Positions 16,457 through 26,258 of a stretch of DNA of 64,000 bases are shown here, in pieces. The notes under the pieces are model-generated. The model was given only the letters and a program-made list of their open reading frames with translations. It made no database searches and was not told the DNA's origin. A program made the position numbers and the translations under genes. The stretch is from DAOUAT01 sp964551735 (GTDB lineage: Bacteria; Chloroflexota; Anaerolineae; CG2-30-64-16). Location: positions 1 to 64,000 of the forward strand of contig CAZKEF010000009.1 of assembly GCA_964551735.1 (NCBI GenBank), given 5' to 3'. The first letter of the stretch is position 1, and each line of letters begins with the position of its first letter.

Positions 16457-19400
16457 TCAACGCGGCGGACGGTAGAGGCCCTTCTCGTTCGCCTGAAGCC
16501 AGGTATAGCTGCCGTCACCGGCAGGCAGCGGCACGATGTCGAAAATGGCCTGTGTCAACAGGCTTCCCGAGGCCCGCTCGCCCAGACAAGACAGCGTATG
16601 CACCCCGCCTGTCGTTGCCACCCAGAATTGATCCGGTACAGACGGATCACCTTGCACGGCAGTGATGTTCTCTGCGCTATAGGTTTGCACGGGCCGCAGC
16701 CCGCGCGCCGGCGTATAACATGCCGCCTGTGCAGGACGCTCGACGCCAAGCGCCAGGAATAGCCGGCCGTCGCTCCCGACAGCCAAGAAGAACGCTGACG
16801 GCACGCCGATCAGCTTCTGCCAGGTGAACGGAAAAGCACCCTCTCCCCGATAGACACCATCGGGGCCGCCGACGTAGACTTCTCCCTTCGAGGCAAAACG
16901 CACTATCCGAAAACCACTGTCCGGCAGTTCACCCTCACCGCTTAGGCGACGCCAGGTCTGGCCCAGATCATCACTGCCGTACAACCCTGCTGTGCTTTCA
17001 GCCACCAGGACGTACTGACCGTGGACGTCGATCGCGGCGAAAAGGGTGTCCGTCGGAACAACACCCGCCCCAACTTGCGTCCAACTGTCGCCTGCATCCT
17101 CCGTCACGAACACGCCGGCATCAGCCACCAACGCGAAAACCCGATCCGGCGAGTCGGGGGGCACAGCCAGATCGTAGATCGCATGTACATTGGAGGCAGG
17201 ATCAGATTTTCTAGCAGGGTCACCCGTCGGCAACCCCGCCCGCAGGCCAAAAACCCACCGGCCATCGGGGTCACGCCGAGCTAGCCCATAGTCGAAGGTG
17301 CCGGCATACACCCGGCCGTCAACCACGTCGAGGGTGCTGAATCCCACGGCCGGCGTGTCGGGCACGCGCGTCCACCTGGCGGGAAACGGCGGCCATCCCT
17401 GCCACAATGCCAATGCGAAATAGGCCATCACGGCGAGGGCAAGGCCGGCGCCGATGAACGCTGGCCAGTTCTCGCGCCATTTGGTCTTCAAGTATTGCTG
17501 AACCAGCGCAGGCAACGAGCGCAGATGATAGGCAAACGGCCGGGCAGCGCCCCACTCGGTCAGGAGGCCGTAAGCAGCTACCTGGCGCTCGGCCGACGCC
17601 CTGTGCAACGGACGCCAGTCATCCCGCAGCGATCGCGCCGCATCGGTGCTGAGAACCCGCAGCGCCGTGGTCCAAACGCGCTGGTCATTGTCTCGCACGA
17701 CTACCTCGAACAAAGCCTGAGCTGCTTCCTGATCGGGAAAGAGCTCTAAACAGGCAGCCGCTTCGGCGCGGCGCACCGGATCGTCATGCTGCAAGCCGAC
17801 CAGGGCCAGTGTGTGCGCGCGGCCGGGCGCACATGCAGCCAGGGCAGTCATCGCGGCTTCTCGCACCTCAGCCACGTCATCTTGAGAGAACCGATCGGCC
17901 AGGGCGGACACAACTTCATCATCGCAATCAGCTTGAAGATGCGGCGCCGCACGCACCCGTAGCTCGCTATCGGTATCCGTCAGGCCTTCAAGGAGCACCT
18001 GGCGCGCCAGGTCGGCTGGGACGCGCGCCAACCACTGGTCGAGTCCGAAACCGGTCTCAAACGCGCTCCGCATCAGCAACTCGGCCGCAGCGCGGTCAAT
18101 AACCAGGCTGTCAACATGGGCGCCGATGACTTCAAGTGCGCGTGGATGCAGCCGCGTACCGTGCAACTTGAAGCTCAACAACTCCCGCGCTAGCAGCTCT
18201 TGGGCTGCCTTACGGCCGCGCACTTCGGGACTCACCTCAATCTGCGTCGCCAGGTAATCGTGCGCCAACTCATAAGCGACCTTCTCACCAGCCGAGCCGC
18301 TCTCCTGGATACGCAGCAGGCGGCTCTCCAACAGTCGCTCCAGCACGGCATCCGCTGTCTCCGGCGGCACGTGACGCAGGCTTAACTCAGCAGCGAGTTC
18401 GTCCCGTGTGCGCAACACACGGCGCACATCGGAACTGATCAACGCCTCCAAAATCAGATGGGCAGCCACGCGCTGTCCCGGCGGCAGGTCGCGGCGCAAC
18501 ACCCGCTCCAGATGGCCTTGCAGGATGCCCCGGGCGCCTCCCAAGCTATCGTACAAAGCCCGCGCGATGATCGCGGCGCCGGCCGGCCTTTCTGCATAAA
18601 GCGCCTGGCATACCAACTGCGCCTGTGGTGGCGCGATCCCACCCTGGTCCAGGTCATCCAGCAGCAGGGGCATGAGATCTGGCTTATAGGTCACGCCAAA
18701 GCGAGCGGCGGGCTGTGCGATCACGGCCTCAGCCTCGGCCCGCGTGAGTCGCTCCAGTCGCCAGTTGTTCTCGAAAGGATTGCGGATGCCCGGCTCAAAG
18801 CTGGCCAGATAACTAAATGCTTCGCTGCGCAGCGCCAGGAGCCAGCGGACGTTCAGCAGCGGATCCGCAACGCAGTCAACCAGTTCGGCTACGAAGGCTG
18901 CCCGCTCGTCCCCCTCAAGTTCAGTGAAGAACTCCTCAAACTGATCGAGCAGGACGTACAGCCGCGCCTCGCGTCCCAGCAGCTCGGTCACGCGCAACAG
19001 AAACTCGCGCAGCGACATGGTTGCCAGATCGGGAGCGTCCCGCAACTCAGGGAGCAACGCGCGCTTCAAGGCCAGGGTAGGATTGATGTTGTAAGGTCGG
19101 AGGTGGATCGGCAGATGGCCATCGGCGATCAGCCGCGGCATGATGCCCGCCTGCAACAATGAGGTCTTACCCGCGCCCGATTCGGCGTGGAGGACGGTTA
19201 ACGGCCCGCGCCGCAGGCGGTCAAGCAACTCGCTTATCGCCCGTTCGCGGCCGAAGAAGAGATGTGCATCGCCTAGTTGATACGCCAGCAGCCCCTTATA
19301 TGGCTGCGCAGAACCGTAAGCCCCGCGGCCGTCAGCCAACTGGCGCAAGCGTTCTGCATATCGGCCGACCCCTTGCGCCAGCAATCGCCTCTCGGCCGAC

Positions 19401-20629
19401 CGATCGCGTGCCGCGGTATCGGCCGCCATCCGCTCCAGCGCATCCATCCGCTCGACCACAACGCGGCGCTGCGGATCCACCTCCCACAATAGTCCGTGTT
19501 CGACGCGCATGAACAGAACGGGGACAGCCCATTCCCCCGGGCGCACCCCAAGTGCAGCGCTCATGGCCTTGCGGGCATCTGTCACCGCCTCATCCAGTGG
19601 ATCACCGGCCGCGAGAGCGCGATACACCTGGTGCGAGAAGCACAACGCCCCGGCGTCGGATATGCTGTGCTGCATCGCGATGACGGCCGGGATGCCAGCC
19701 TGGATCAGGTTGGGAGCCAGGCCCATGAACGAGCGCACCGTGTCATCCGTTGCCGATTCACACACGTTCAGCACGACAGCGGCAACCATTTGCTCGCGCA
19801 CTACACGCGCCAACCCGGTAGCGTCAACGTACTCTGCCTGGCCCTGCGCACCTGCCAGGGCGAGGAGGCCTCCTGCGCCCGGTGAAAAGGCCCCATGCCC
19901 AACAAAATGCAACACCCGATAACCACGTTTAAGCGCATGACTCACATCATCGAGGCATGCGCCACCTTCAAGCAGATGTACCCCTTCATGCTGCGCTATC
20001 CTCGTCTCAATTGCCTGGCGTTCACGATCCGACCCGGAGAAAAGGACATCAAGAACCGCCTTGCCCTGCTGGCACAATTCAGCGACAGCCTTGGTCAGGT
20101 TCGCTACCTCCTCGGCTGCCGCGATCGGCGCCAGGCCACTTGGACTGGCAACCACCATCAATATCGGGATCGGCGTCAGGCTTGACACTGAATCCGCCGG
20201 CAGCATCAGGCTATGATAGCGCACCAGGCTGAAACGGGGGTTGAGGGCGAAATATTCGTGCGTGCTCTCGTCATAGGCGCACTCCCAGGGTAAGGCCGCC
20301 AGCTCAGGGGGCAGGATATTGAGGCGCAGGCGCAACGAAAACCCTTCGCTTTGCGCCATGCCGAGGCTACGCTGGTACAGATCCCGCACCATGCCAGGAG
20401 ACAGCAGAAAGTCGGTGAGCAGTTGCCCGGCGCGGCGAAGGCACGCCTCATCGCAAAGCGGCTCATTGTAAAACGGTGTCAGAAGAGAGGGGTCTTGAAG
20501 CAGGCGAGACACCCGCGCCGGTATTGCTGTTTCGCCGGCAGGAGACGACAACACCGAGATCACATAGCCATCGGGGTCAGCCGCCTCAAGGCGTAGATCG
20601 AAGTTGCGGAAATGAGATCTCTGGCGCAT
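16457..20629 (-). CDS. CHAT protease - STAND ATPase - HEAT - TM - beta-propeller protein
   Basis: A 1390-aa multidomain protein. Residues ~1-390 form a CHAT (caspase-like) domain with catalytic His245 (HFVGHG) and Cys290 (VLNVCESA). Residues ~440-800 form an nSTAND-type ATPase: PYKGLLAY entry motif, FFGRE, P-loop AESGAGKTS (482-490) and Walker B LLDQFEE (about 561-566). Alpha-helical HEAT-like repeats cover ~880-1030. One membrane helix lies at ~1056-1076, and the C-terminal ~300 residues form beta-propeller/sortilin-like blades (repeated DAGDSWTQV-type units). The ATG at 20629 is preceded by AGGAGGGG. Architecture is that of a sensor that oligomerises and releases protease activity, as in bacterial STAND immune proteins. 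Confidence 0.88.
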   Translation of the reverse strand: MRQRSHFRNFDLRLEAADPDGYVISVLSSPAGETAIPARVSRLLQDPSLLTPFYNEPLCDEACLRRAGQLLTDFLLSPGMVRDLYQRSLGMAQSEGFSLRLRLNILPPELAALPWECAYDESTHEYFALNPRFSLVRYHSLMLPADSVSSLTPIPILMVVASPSGLAPIAAAEEVANLTKAVAELCQQGKAVLDVLFSGSDRERQAIETRIAQHEGVHLLEGGACLDDVSHALKRGYRVLHFVGHGAFSPGAGGLLALAGAQGQAEYVDATGLARVVREQMVAAVVLNVCESATDDTVRSFMGLAPNLIQAGIPAVIAMQHSISDAGALCFSHQVYRALAAGDPLDEAVTDARKAMSAALGVRPGEWAVPVLFMRVEHGLLWEVDPQRRVVVERMDALERMAADTAARDRSAERRLLAQGVGRYAERLRQLADGRGAYGSAQPYKGLLAYQLGDAHLFFGRERAISELLDRLRRGPLTVLHAESGAGKTSLLQAGIMPRLIADGHLPIHLRPYNINPTLALKRALLPELRDAPDLATMSLREFLLRVTELLGREARLYVLLDQFEEFFTELEGDERAAFVAELVDCVADPLLNVRWLLALRSEAFSYLASFEPGIRNPFENNWRLERLTRAEAEAVIAQPAARFGVTYKPDLMPLLLDDLDQGGIAPPQAQLVCQALYAERPAGAAIIARALYDSLGGARGILQGHLERVLRRDLPPGQRVAAHLILEALISSDVRRVLRTRDELAAELSLRHVPPETADAVLERLLESRLLRIQESGSAGEKVAYELAHDYLATQIEVSPEVRGRKAAQELLARELLSFKLHGTRLHPRALEVIGAHVDSLVIDRAAAELLMRSAFETGFGLDQWLARVPADLARQVLLEGLTDTDSELRVRAAPHLQADCDDEVVSALADRFSQDDVAEVREAAMTALAACAPGRAHTLALVGLQHDDPVRRAEAAACLELFPDQEAAQALFEVVVRDNDQRVWTTALRVLSTDAARSLRDDWRPLHRASAERQVAAYGLLTEWGAARPFAYHLRSLPALVQQYLKTKWRENWPAFIGAGLALAVMAYFALALWQGWPPFPARWTRVPDTPAVGFSTLDVVDGRVYAGTFDYGLARRDPDGRWVFGLRAGLPTGDPARKSDPASNVHAIYDLAVPPDSPDRVFALVADAGVFVTEDAGDSWTQVGAGVVPTDTLFAAIDVHGQYVLVAESTAGLYGSDDLGQTWRRLSGEGELPDSGFRIVRFASKGEVYVGGPDGVYRGEGAFPFTWQKLIGVPSAFFLAVGSDGRLFLALGVERPAQAACYTPARGLRPVQTYSAENITAVQGDPSVPDQFWVATTGGVHTLSCLGERASGSLLTQAIFDIVPLPAGDGSYTWLQANEKGLYRPPR

Positions 20630-20682
20630 CGTCCCCTCCTGCCAGTGACGTCGGCCGCTGATATTCGTACATTCTTGGCACA

Positions 20683-20711
20683 AGTGTAATACCGGGAGAG
20701 CGTACTGTCAA
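20683..20711 (-). promoter_or_regulatory. Promoter of the CHAT operon
   Basis: On the minus strand, a perfect TTGACA (20711-20706), a 17-nt spacer and TACACT (20688-20683). It lies 54 nt before the CHAT gene start, so the CHAT/metallopeptidase/lipoprotein genes have their own promoter separate from the transglutaminase gene upstream. Confidence 0.7.
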
Positions 20712-20731
20712 TACCCCAAAAACTACGCGTT

Positions 20732-23146
20732 TTACTTGGCGTCCCGCCCGGCGCTGCGGCGGGCCCACCACAGCCGCCGCAGCGCCGCCCACAGGCCGCG
20801 CCAGCGACCCGCGCTGCCAGGCGTGGGCTCCGCACCGGCCGCGGCAAACAAGGCACGCTCATATGCAACCGCCAGCGCGTCCGCCTCGCGCCGCAGGGCC
20901 GCGCTGGCCGCGGCCGCAGCCTTGCGCCCCCAGCGCGCCCGGCCTGCGACTCGCTCCCCTGCGCCGGTCAGCGCCGCGGCGTACTCGCGCGGGGTGTCGG
21001 CCGGGCGGGCGGGCCGACCCAGACGGCCGCCCCACCGCAGCAGCCGGTCATACGCGGCAGCCACGGGGCCGGAGATGAGGCTGAGTTCCCGCCCGCGGCG
21101 CAGGCCGATCCACGAGGCGAAAATGCTGAGCGCCAGCAGGCCGTTCAGCCCAGCCAGGAGGCCGCCGCGGGCGGTCGTGCGACGCTCGGCCGCGGTAGTC
21201 TCCGCGGCCAGGCCGCGCAGCTCGGCCAGGCCCGCGTCGAGGTCAGCCGGCGCCCCCGCGATGCCAGGCGGCGGGCTTGCGGCGGCCTGGTCGCGCGCCG
21301 GGACCGTGAAGGCCGGGGTCGGCTCGAAAGGGGTCCAGCCCAGGCCGGGGAAGTAGAGCTCAGGCCAGGCGTGCGCGTCCAGCTCGCGGATGGTATAGGT
21401 ATCGGTCTCTTCGTCATAGACGCCGGCCGCGTAGCCCACGGCCAGCCGCGCGGGGATGCCGCTCAGCCGCGCCAGCACGACCATGGCCGAGGCGAAGTAG
21501 TCGCAGTAGCCCTGCCCCAAGTCGAACAGGAACCAGGCCACGACCTCGCGATCCGCGGGGGGCGCGGGCACGTCCAGGGTGTAGGGCAGGCGGCGCAGCT
21601 CCTGCTCGATGGCAACCGCGCGATCATACGGCGTCGCTGCGCCAGCGGTCCACGTCTGCGCCAGGGCGATCAACCGCTGGTCGAGGTCCGCCGGAAGCTG
21701 GAGGTAGCGCCCAGTGATGGCCGCGTCGTAGTCGGCCGCCGCGCTGCGCAGCAGGCCGGCGTCGCTGACCGGCGGCATGGAGAGCACCGTATAGCGGTCG
21801 GGCCTGTCGGGCGCGGACAGCGCGGCCGGGTCGCCGGGACTGCGCAATGCGGCGACGTAGGGCCGGTCCACGGAGACGGGCGTGCCGGGCGCGTAGATCA
21901 CGCCGCGCGCGGCCGCCAGCACCTCCACCGAACCGATCCACGGCGCGGCGCCGCGTAGGGGCGGGGTCTCCCCGCCCCCGCCCGCCCACGGCTCGCCCGC
22001 GGCCAGGCGGACCTCGGTCAGTGGCTCGGGCTCATCCCAGCCGCGGCCGATGTAGTGCGCAAAGGTCTGGCCGCGCCAATAGAGCGGTTGGCCCGGCAGG
22101 CGGCCGCGCAGGCTGGTGCGCAACGCCGCCACGTCAGCCAGCTCCGCGCCGGCGCCCAACAGGTGCGACCGTGGCAGCCCGCCCGCTGCGATCCCGCCGG
22201 CCGGCACCAACGACCGCGCGGGCTGGGCGACCTGAAAGCTGCGCGCCAGCGACTCCTCGACCTCGCGGTAAGGCGACTCGAACAGCCGCCAGAACGCCTC
22301 GGACGCGCGATGCGAGGTCAGAAATGGGACGGTCGGCGCCAGGATCAGGGCCGCTGCCACGATGCCCCCGCCAAAGAACGCTATATCCAGACGCAGCTCC
22401 GGGGAATAGTCTGCGCCGGTGGCCTCCCAACGCGCGGTCAGCCTGTGCCAACGGATCGCCACCAGCAACAGGGCGGTCGCGCCGAGGAAAAGCAGCAGCG
22501 CCCACCGCAGGTCACCCGCCCAGTAGACCTGCTGCGCTACCAGGATGCCGGTCGGCAGCAGGCCGATGAAGGGCTGGCCCCGCCGCGCGATCCACCAGCC
22601 TGCCCATGCAGCGACCACCCAGGCCAACAGCCCGACCAGGCCGATGACCACCAGGTTATCGGGCGCGCCCTGCCCGGTGACCAGGCCCCGGACCCACCAC
22701 GCCACACGGCCCACGTAACTGGCCAGCGCGGCCCATTGCTCGCTGAAGAAGGTGATGGCGGGCGCGGGGCCGCCCTGCTCGCCCAGCCGCCAGCCTAGCC
22801 AACCGGCCGCCTGCTCGATCAGACGGCCAAAACTGATCACCCGCACGCCCCAGGCGAGGACCGCCAGGACGCCGGCAGCGACCAGCAGCGCGGTCGCGAC
22901 CGGCGCGGTAAGCCGCCGATGGGCCAGCCACCAGCCGGAAACCAGGCCCGCGGTAGCCAGCCACAGCGCCGGCTCCAGGCCGACCACGAGGCCCGCCTCC
23001 ATCGCGACGCCTGGCAGGCAGATCACCGCGACCCAGGCCAGGGCGAACGCGATCCAGCCCTCCCGCGGCTGCACCCGCGCGGCCACCCGCACCAGCCAGT
23101 GGGGTGGCGCCTCTTGCCCATCTTGTTCTGAGTCTGCGTAAGCCAT
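20732..23146 (-). CDS. TgpA-like membrane transglutaminase (first copy)
   Basis: An ~804-aa protein. About eight membrane helices occupy the N-terminal ~270 residues, then an extracytoplasmic transglutaminase-like domain with the catalytic Cys in GQGYCDYFASAM (about residue 547), His in DAHAWPELYFPGLGW and the FEPTP end motif. A further helix and a ~150-residue C-terminal DUF4129-like tail follow. The ATG at 23146 is chosen over an upstream TTG, though neither has a strong ribosome site. Its usual partners DUF58 and a MoxR ATPase act in cell-surface assembly; only DUF58 is next to it here. Confidence 0.88.
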   Translation of the reverse strand: MAYADSEQDGQEAPPHWLVRVAARVQPREGWIAFALAWVAVICLPGVAMEAGLVVGLEPALWLATAGLVSGWWLAHRRLTAPVATALLVAAGVLAVLAWGVRVISFGRLIEQAAGWLGWRLGEQGGPAPAITFFSEQWAALASYVGRVAWWVRGLVTGQGAPDNLVVIGLVGLLAWVVAAWAGWWIARRGQPFIGLLPTGILVAQQVYWAGDLRWALLLFLGATALLLVAIRWHRLTARWEATGADYSPELRLDIAFFGGGIVAAALILAPTVPFLTSHRASEAFWRLFESPYREVEESLARSFQVAQPARSLVPAGGIAAGGLPRSHLLGAGAELADVAALRTSLRGRLPGQPLYWRGQTFAHYIGRGWDEPEPLTEVRLAAGEPWAGGGGETPPLRGAAPWIGSVEVLAAARGVIYAPGTPVSVDRPYVAALRSPGDPAALSAPDRPDRYTVLSMPPVSDAGLLRSAAADYDAAITGRYLQLPADLDQRLIALAQTWTAGAATPYDRAVAIEQELRRLPYTLDVPAPPADREVVAWFLFDLGQGYCDYFASAMVVLARLSGIPARLAVGYAAGVYDEETDTYTIRELDAHAWPELYFPGLGWTPFEPTPAFTVPARDQAAASPPPGIAGAPADLDAGLAELRGLAAETTAAERRTTARGGLLAGLNGLLALSIFASWIGLRRGRELSLISGPVAAAYDRLLRWGGRLGRPARPADTPREYAAALTGAGERVAGRARWGRKAAAAASAALRREADALAVAYERALFAAAGAEPTPGSAGRWRGLWAALRRLWWARRSAGRDAK

Positions 23147-23311
23147 TCTCAGAAGAATCTCCCTACCCAAACGAGACCCCTCGCTGGATCCTCGCCGTAA
23201 ACAACTTCACAGGGCCAACCCGCTCAGAACTTGCCCTGAGTGCAACGAAGCGGTCAGCGGTCGGCAGTTTCGGAACAGTTATCGCTGCCATTCAAAGTCG
23301 CCGTCCCCGCC

Positions 23312-24625
23312 TCACACCTCCTCTTCCACAGCCACGGGAATGACCCGACCGAAACCGGGCAGCGTCTTAAGCTCGGTACGCTGGCGCCGGATCCGCTCCA
23401 CGGGCCGGAAGGGAAAGCCCTGGGCCAGCACGGTGCAGGGGATGCGCTGCTGCGCCAGGAGGCCGCGCAAACCCAGCACGGCCGCCGGGGCGCCCCCAGG
23501 CGGGTCGAAGGTGGTGGCGTCCAGCAGCACGACGGTCGGCGCGTTGCCGCGTGCCATCAGGGGCAGCAACGATGCCAGCCACGCCTGATCCTGCGAAGGG
23601 GTAATTAACACCAGCGTGCGGCCACTGCCCAAACTCGGCCCGGCCTGCCGCAGCAGCATCCCCAGGTCTGGCCCGGCCGCGGGCTCGGCCGTGGCCAACG
23701 CCTCCAGGATGCGCCAAAGCTGTGCCTCCCCGCGGCCGGGGGACAGGAGCAGCGGCGCGCGGCCGCCCAGCAGCAGGCCCACAGCCCGGCGGCCGCCCTG
23801 GCGCAGGAAGCGCGCGGCCAACGAGGCAGCCAAGATCACAGCATACTCCTGGGTCGCTTCGGCATCGCGACCGGCCTGCACGGCCGCGTCCAGGTCGACC
23901 ACCAGCCATACATCGCCCGAAGGCTCGCGGTCGAATTCGTGCACCAGCAGCTTGTCATGGTGCGCAGTGGCCCGCCACGCCACGCGGCGCAGCGAGTCGC
24001 CGGGCGCGTAACGCCGCAGGCTGCCGATCAGCACAGTTTCATCGAAGGAACGCTCGCTGGATGCCGACCGGCCGGGTGCGCGGCCGCGCGGCAGATCGAT
24101 CGGCGGTAGGAACGAGGCCCGGGGGTAGACCATGATGGAGGTGGTTGTAGGGTAATGCTGGGTGACCCGGAAAAAACCGAGGGGGTCGCCCATCTCCAGG
24201 TTCCACGGACCAAGCCGGAAGACGCCGCGGCGCTGGCAGACCCCCGCGGTCAGCCAGGTGCGCTGGCTGGGGCCGTCGGCCGATTCGACGCGGGCTACGC
24301 TGTAGCCGGGGACCTCAGAGCGATCATGCACCTCGGCCCACAGCACCGGCAGCCAACCCGCGTTGGTCAGCGTGAAGCGTTCCCGCAAGTGGTCGCCGGC
24401 CACCACCCATGTGCCCAACGTCTGGCGGTCGGCGGTCACCCGATCACGGAGCATCCTGGCCCAGGCGTAAGCGGCCGCGATCAGGGCCGTGAGGCCGGTC
24501 AGCGGCCAGCTCCACGCCGGGTCAGGGCTGATGAGCTGCATGATCAGCAGCACGGCCCAGACCAGAAACGGCCAGGGTGTGATCGGCCACAGGCGGCGCT
24601 CGACGGTGTCCATCTCCGCGTTCAT
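23312..24625 (-). CDS. DUF58 domain membrane protein
   Basis: A 437-aa protein with two N-terminal membrane helices (PFLVWAVLLIMQLI and a second near residue 45) and a cytosolic/extracytosolic vWA-like DUF58 domain containing the hallmark RRYAPGDSLRRVAWRATA. DUF58 proteins act together with MoxR ATPases and TgpA-like transglutaminases. Here the transglutaminase is the next gene downstream, 165 bp away on the same strand, while no MoxR gene is visible. Start may be ATG 24625 or the internal ATG at 24613. Confidence 0.87.
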   Translation of the reverse strand: MNAEMDTVERRLWPITPWPFLVWAVLLIMQLISPDPAWSWPLTGLTALIAAAYAWARMLRDRVTADRQTLGTWVVAGDHLRERFTLTNAGWLPVLWAEVHDRSEVPGYSVARVESADGPSQRTWLTAGVCQRRGVFRLGPWNLEMGDPLGFFRVTQHYPTTTSIMVYPRASFLPPIDLPRGRAPGRSASSERSFDETVLIGSLRRYAPGDSLRRVAWRATAHHDKLLVHEFDREPSGDVWLVVDLDAAVQAGRDAEATQEYAVILAASLAARFLRQGGRRAVGLLLGGRAPLLLSPGRGEAQLWRILEALATAEPAAGPDLGMLLRQAGPSLGSGRTLVLITPSQDQAWLASLLPLMARGNAPTVVLLDATTFDPPGGAPAAVLGLRGLLAQQRIPCTVLAQGFPFRPVERIRRQRTELKTLPGFGRVIPVAVEEEV

Positions 24626-24655
24626 CTGCGCTCGTCTGCGTGCTTCAACCTTCTC

Positions 24656-25153
24656 TTACCAACCTAACGTGCCGGGCGCGCCTTTGAAGGGACCGACGAT
24701 CTCCGAGGTGATCCAGCCGCCATAGAAGTCGCCCTCTTGCGGCTGGACGCGCTCGCCGCCGACGGTGCACGCATCCATGCGGCTCGGGTAGAAAGCCACG
24801 TAACCAGCCATGGCTTCGTAATCGGGCGCCGGGTCAGGATAGAACCAGGCGGCGTGCTCGGCCGTGACGCCGCCTACCGTCACGGTATAATAGCTGGCGC
24901 GGCCTTTGAACTCACAGTATGTCGCGCGATGGGCCGGCTGCAAGCATTCCATCCGTACATCCTCCGGGGGGATGTAGTAAACCGGCGGATGGCTGGTCTC
25001 CAGCACACGCAGGGCGCGCTGCGTATTGGCGATGACCGTAGCGTTGAAGATGACCTGGACGTGCCGGTCGCAAGGCTCGATGCGCGGTGGCCGGGGATAA
25101 TCCCAGACCCACTCCTGGCCGGGCGCCAGCGTCGGACGCGGAAAACGAGACAT
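24656..25153 (-). CDS. DUF427 domain protein
   Basis: A 165-aa soluble protein of the DUF427 family. Features are NATVIANTQRALRVLETSHPPVYYIPPEDV near the N-terminus (here cited as residues ~37-66), CEFKGRASYYTV in the middle and AAWFYPDP after it, all standard for the family. DUF427 domains form small beta barrels whose biochemical role is unknown. Good ribosome site AAGGAG before ATG 25153. The DUF58 gene starts 30 bp downstream on the same strand. Confidence 0.85.
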   Translation of the reverse strand: MSRFPRPTLAPGQEWVWDYPRPPRIEPCDRHVQVIFNATVIANTQRALRVLETSHPPVYYIPPEDVRMECLQPAHRATYCEFKGRASYYTVTVGGVTAEHAAWFYPDPAPDYEAMAGYVAFYPSRMDACTVGGERVQPQEGDFYGGWITSEIVGPFKGAPGTLGW

Positions 25154-25268
25154 GGCGATACTCCTTACTCAAATGCATTTGGCCAGGGCAGTATAGCACA
25201 AGACGCTTTATGGGGGTAGGGGCGGAGGTTTCCGCCCCGCCCCGAACAGTGCTACAATAGCCCTCACG

Positions 25269-26159
25269 ATGTTCAAACAACGCACACCCCGTCGGAGCCT
25301 GCTTTACGTGCCCGGCGACCGAAAGACAATGCTGGCCAAGGCGCCGGACCGCGGGGCCGATGGCCTGATCTTGAACCTGGAGGACGCAGTCGCGCCGGCC
25401 AACAAGGACGCGGCACGCCAGACCGTCGCGCGCACCCTGGCAACACTGGAGTTCGCCGGGGCCGAGGTCATCGTGCGGATCAACCCTCTGGCGACGGAGG
25501 CCGGCCAGGGCGACCTGCGGGCCGTGATCCCGGCCGAACCGGACGCGATCCTGCTGTCCAAGGTCGGCTCGGCCGAGGAGGTGCAGGCGGCCGCGGCGGC
25601 GGTGGCGCAGATCGAAGCGGCGGCCGGGCTGCCCCTGGGCCGGGTGCGGCTGATGTGCATGATCGAATCGGCCGCGGGGGTTGTTGCGGCCCCACAGATC
25701 GCCGCGAGCGACCCGCGCGTGGCCGCGCTGATCTTCGGCGCCAACGACCTGGCTGAGGATCTGGGCTGCACGCCCGCGCCGGGACAGGGGATCCTGCTGC
25801 AGGCGGCATGCCAGGTAGTGCTGGCGGCTCGCGCTGCGGGGATCGACGCAATAGATACTCCGCACATGGACATTCGCGACGCGGAAGGGCTAACCCGCAG
25901 CGTCGCCTTGGCGCGCGACCTGGGATTTGCCGGGAAGTCGGCCATCCATCCGGCGCAGGTGGCGGCCATCAATGCCGCGTTCAGCCCCACGGCCGAACAG
26001 ATCGCTTGGGCCGAACGCGTCCTGGCGCTGATTCCCGGCGGCGACGAACGCGGCCTGGGCGCCGTGCTGCTGGACGGCCAGCTCATCGAAGCGCCACACC
26101 TGGCGCGGGCGAAACGAATCCTGGCAGCGCACTCGATTCCAGAACGCGGACTACGCTGA
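25269..26159 (+). CDS. CitE/HpcH-type aldolase/lyase (citrate lyase beta-like)
   Basis: A 296-aa TIM-barrel lyase that cleaves or forms C-C bonds of CoA-thioester or keto-acid substrates with Mg2+. Motifs are RRSLLYVPGDR at the start, LNLEDAV, VRINPL, CMIESAAGVVAAPQIA (metal-ligand Glu), IFGANDLAEDLG (metal-ligand Asp) and GKSAIHPAQV. No citrate lyase alpha/gamma genes are nearby, so it is more likely a malyl-/citramalyl-CoA-type or promiscuous CitE-like enzyme. A TACAAT box (25253-25258) ends only 10 nt before the ATG and there is no ribosome site, so the mRNA may be leaderless. Confidence 0.9.
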   Translation: MFKQRTPRRSLLYVPGDRKTMLAKAPDRGADGLILNLEDAVAPANKDAARQTVARTLATLEFAGAEVIVRINPLATEAGQGDLRAVIPAEPDAILLSKVGSAEEVQAAAAAVAQIEAAAGLPLGRVRLMCMIESAAGVVAAPQIAASDPRVAALIFGANDLAEDLGCTPAPGQGILLQAACQVVLAARAAGIDAIDTPHMDIRDAEGLTRSVALARDLGFAGKSAIHPAQVAAINAAFSPTAEQIAWAERVLALIPGGDERGLGAVLLDGQLIEAPHLARAKRILAAHSIPERGLR

Positions 26160-26258
26160 CGACGCAGGGAACGCGGACAGAATCGAGATCGTCCGCGTGG
26201 TCTGCGGTTTCCGCGTCGTCCGCGTCCCATCTTGCCTCTGGCAGAAAGACCCGATTTT

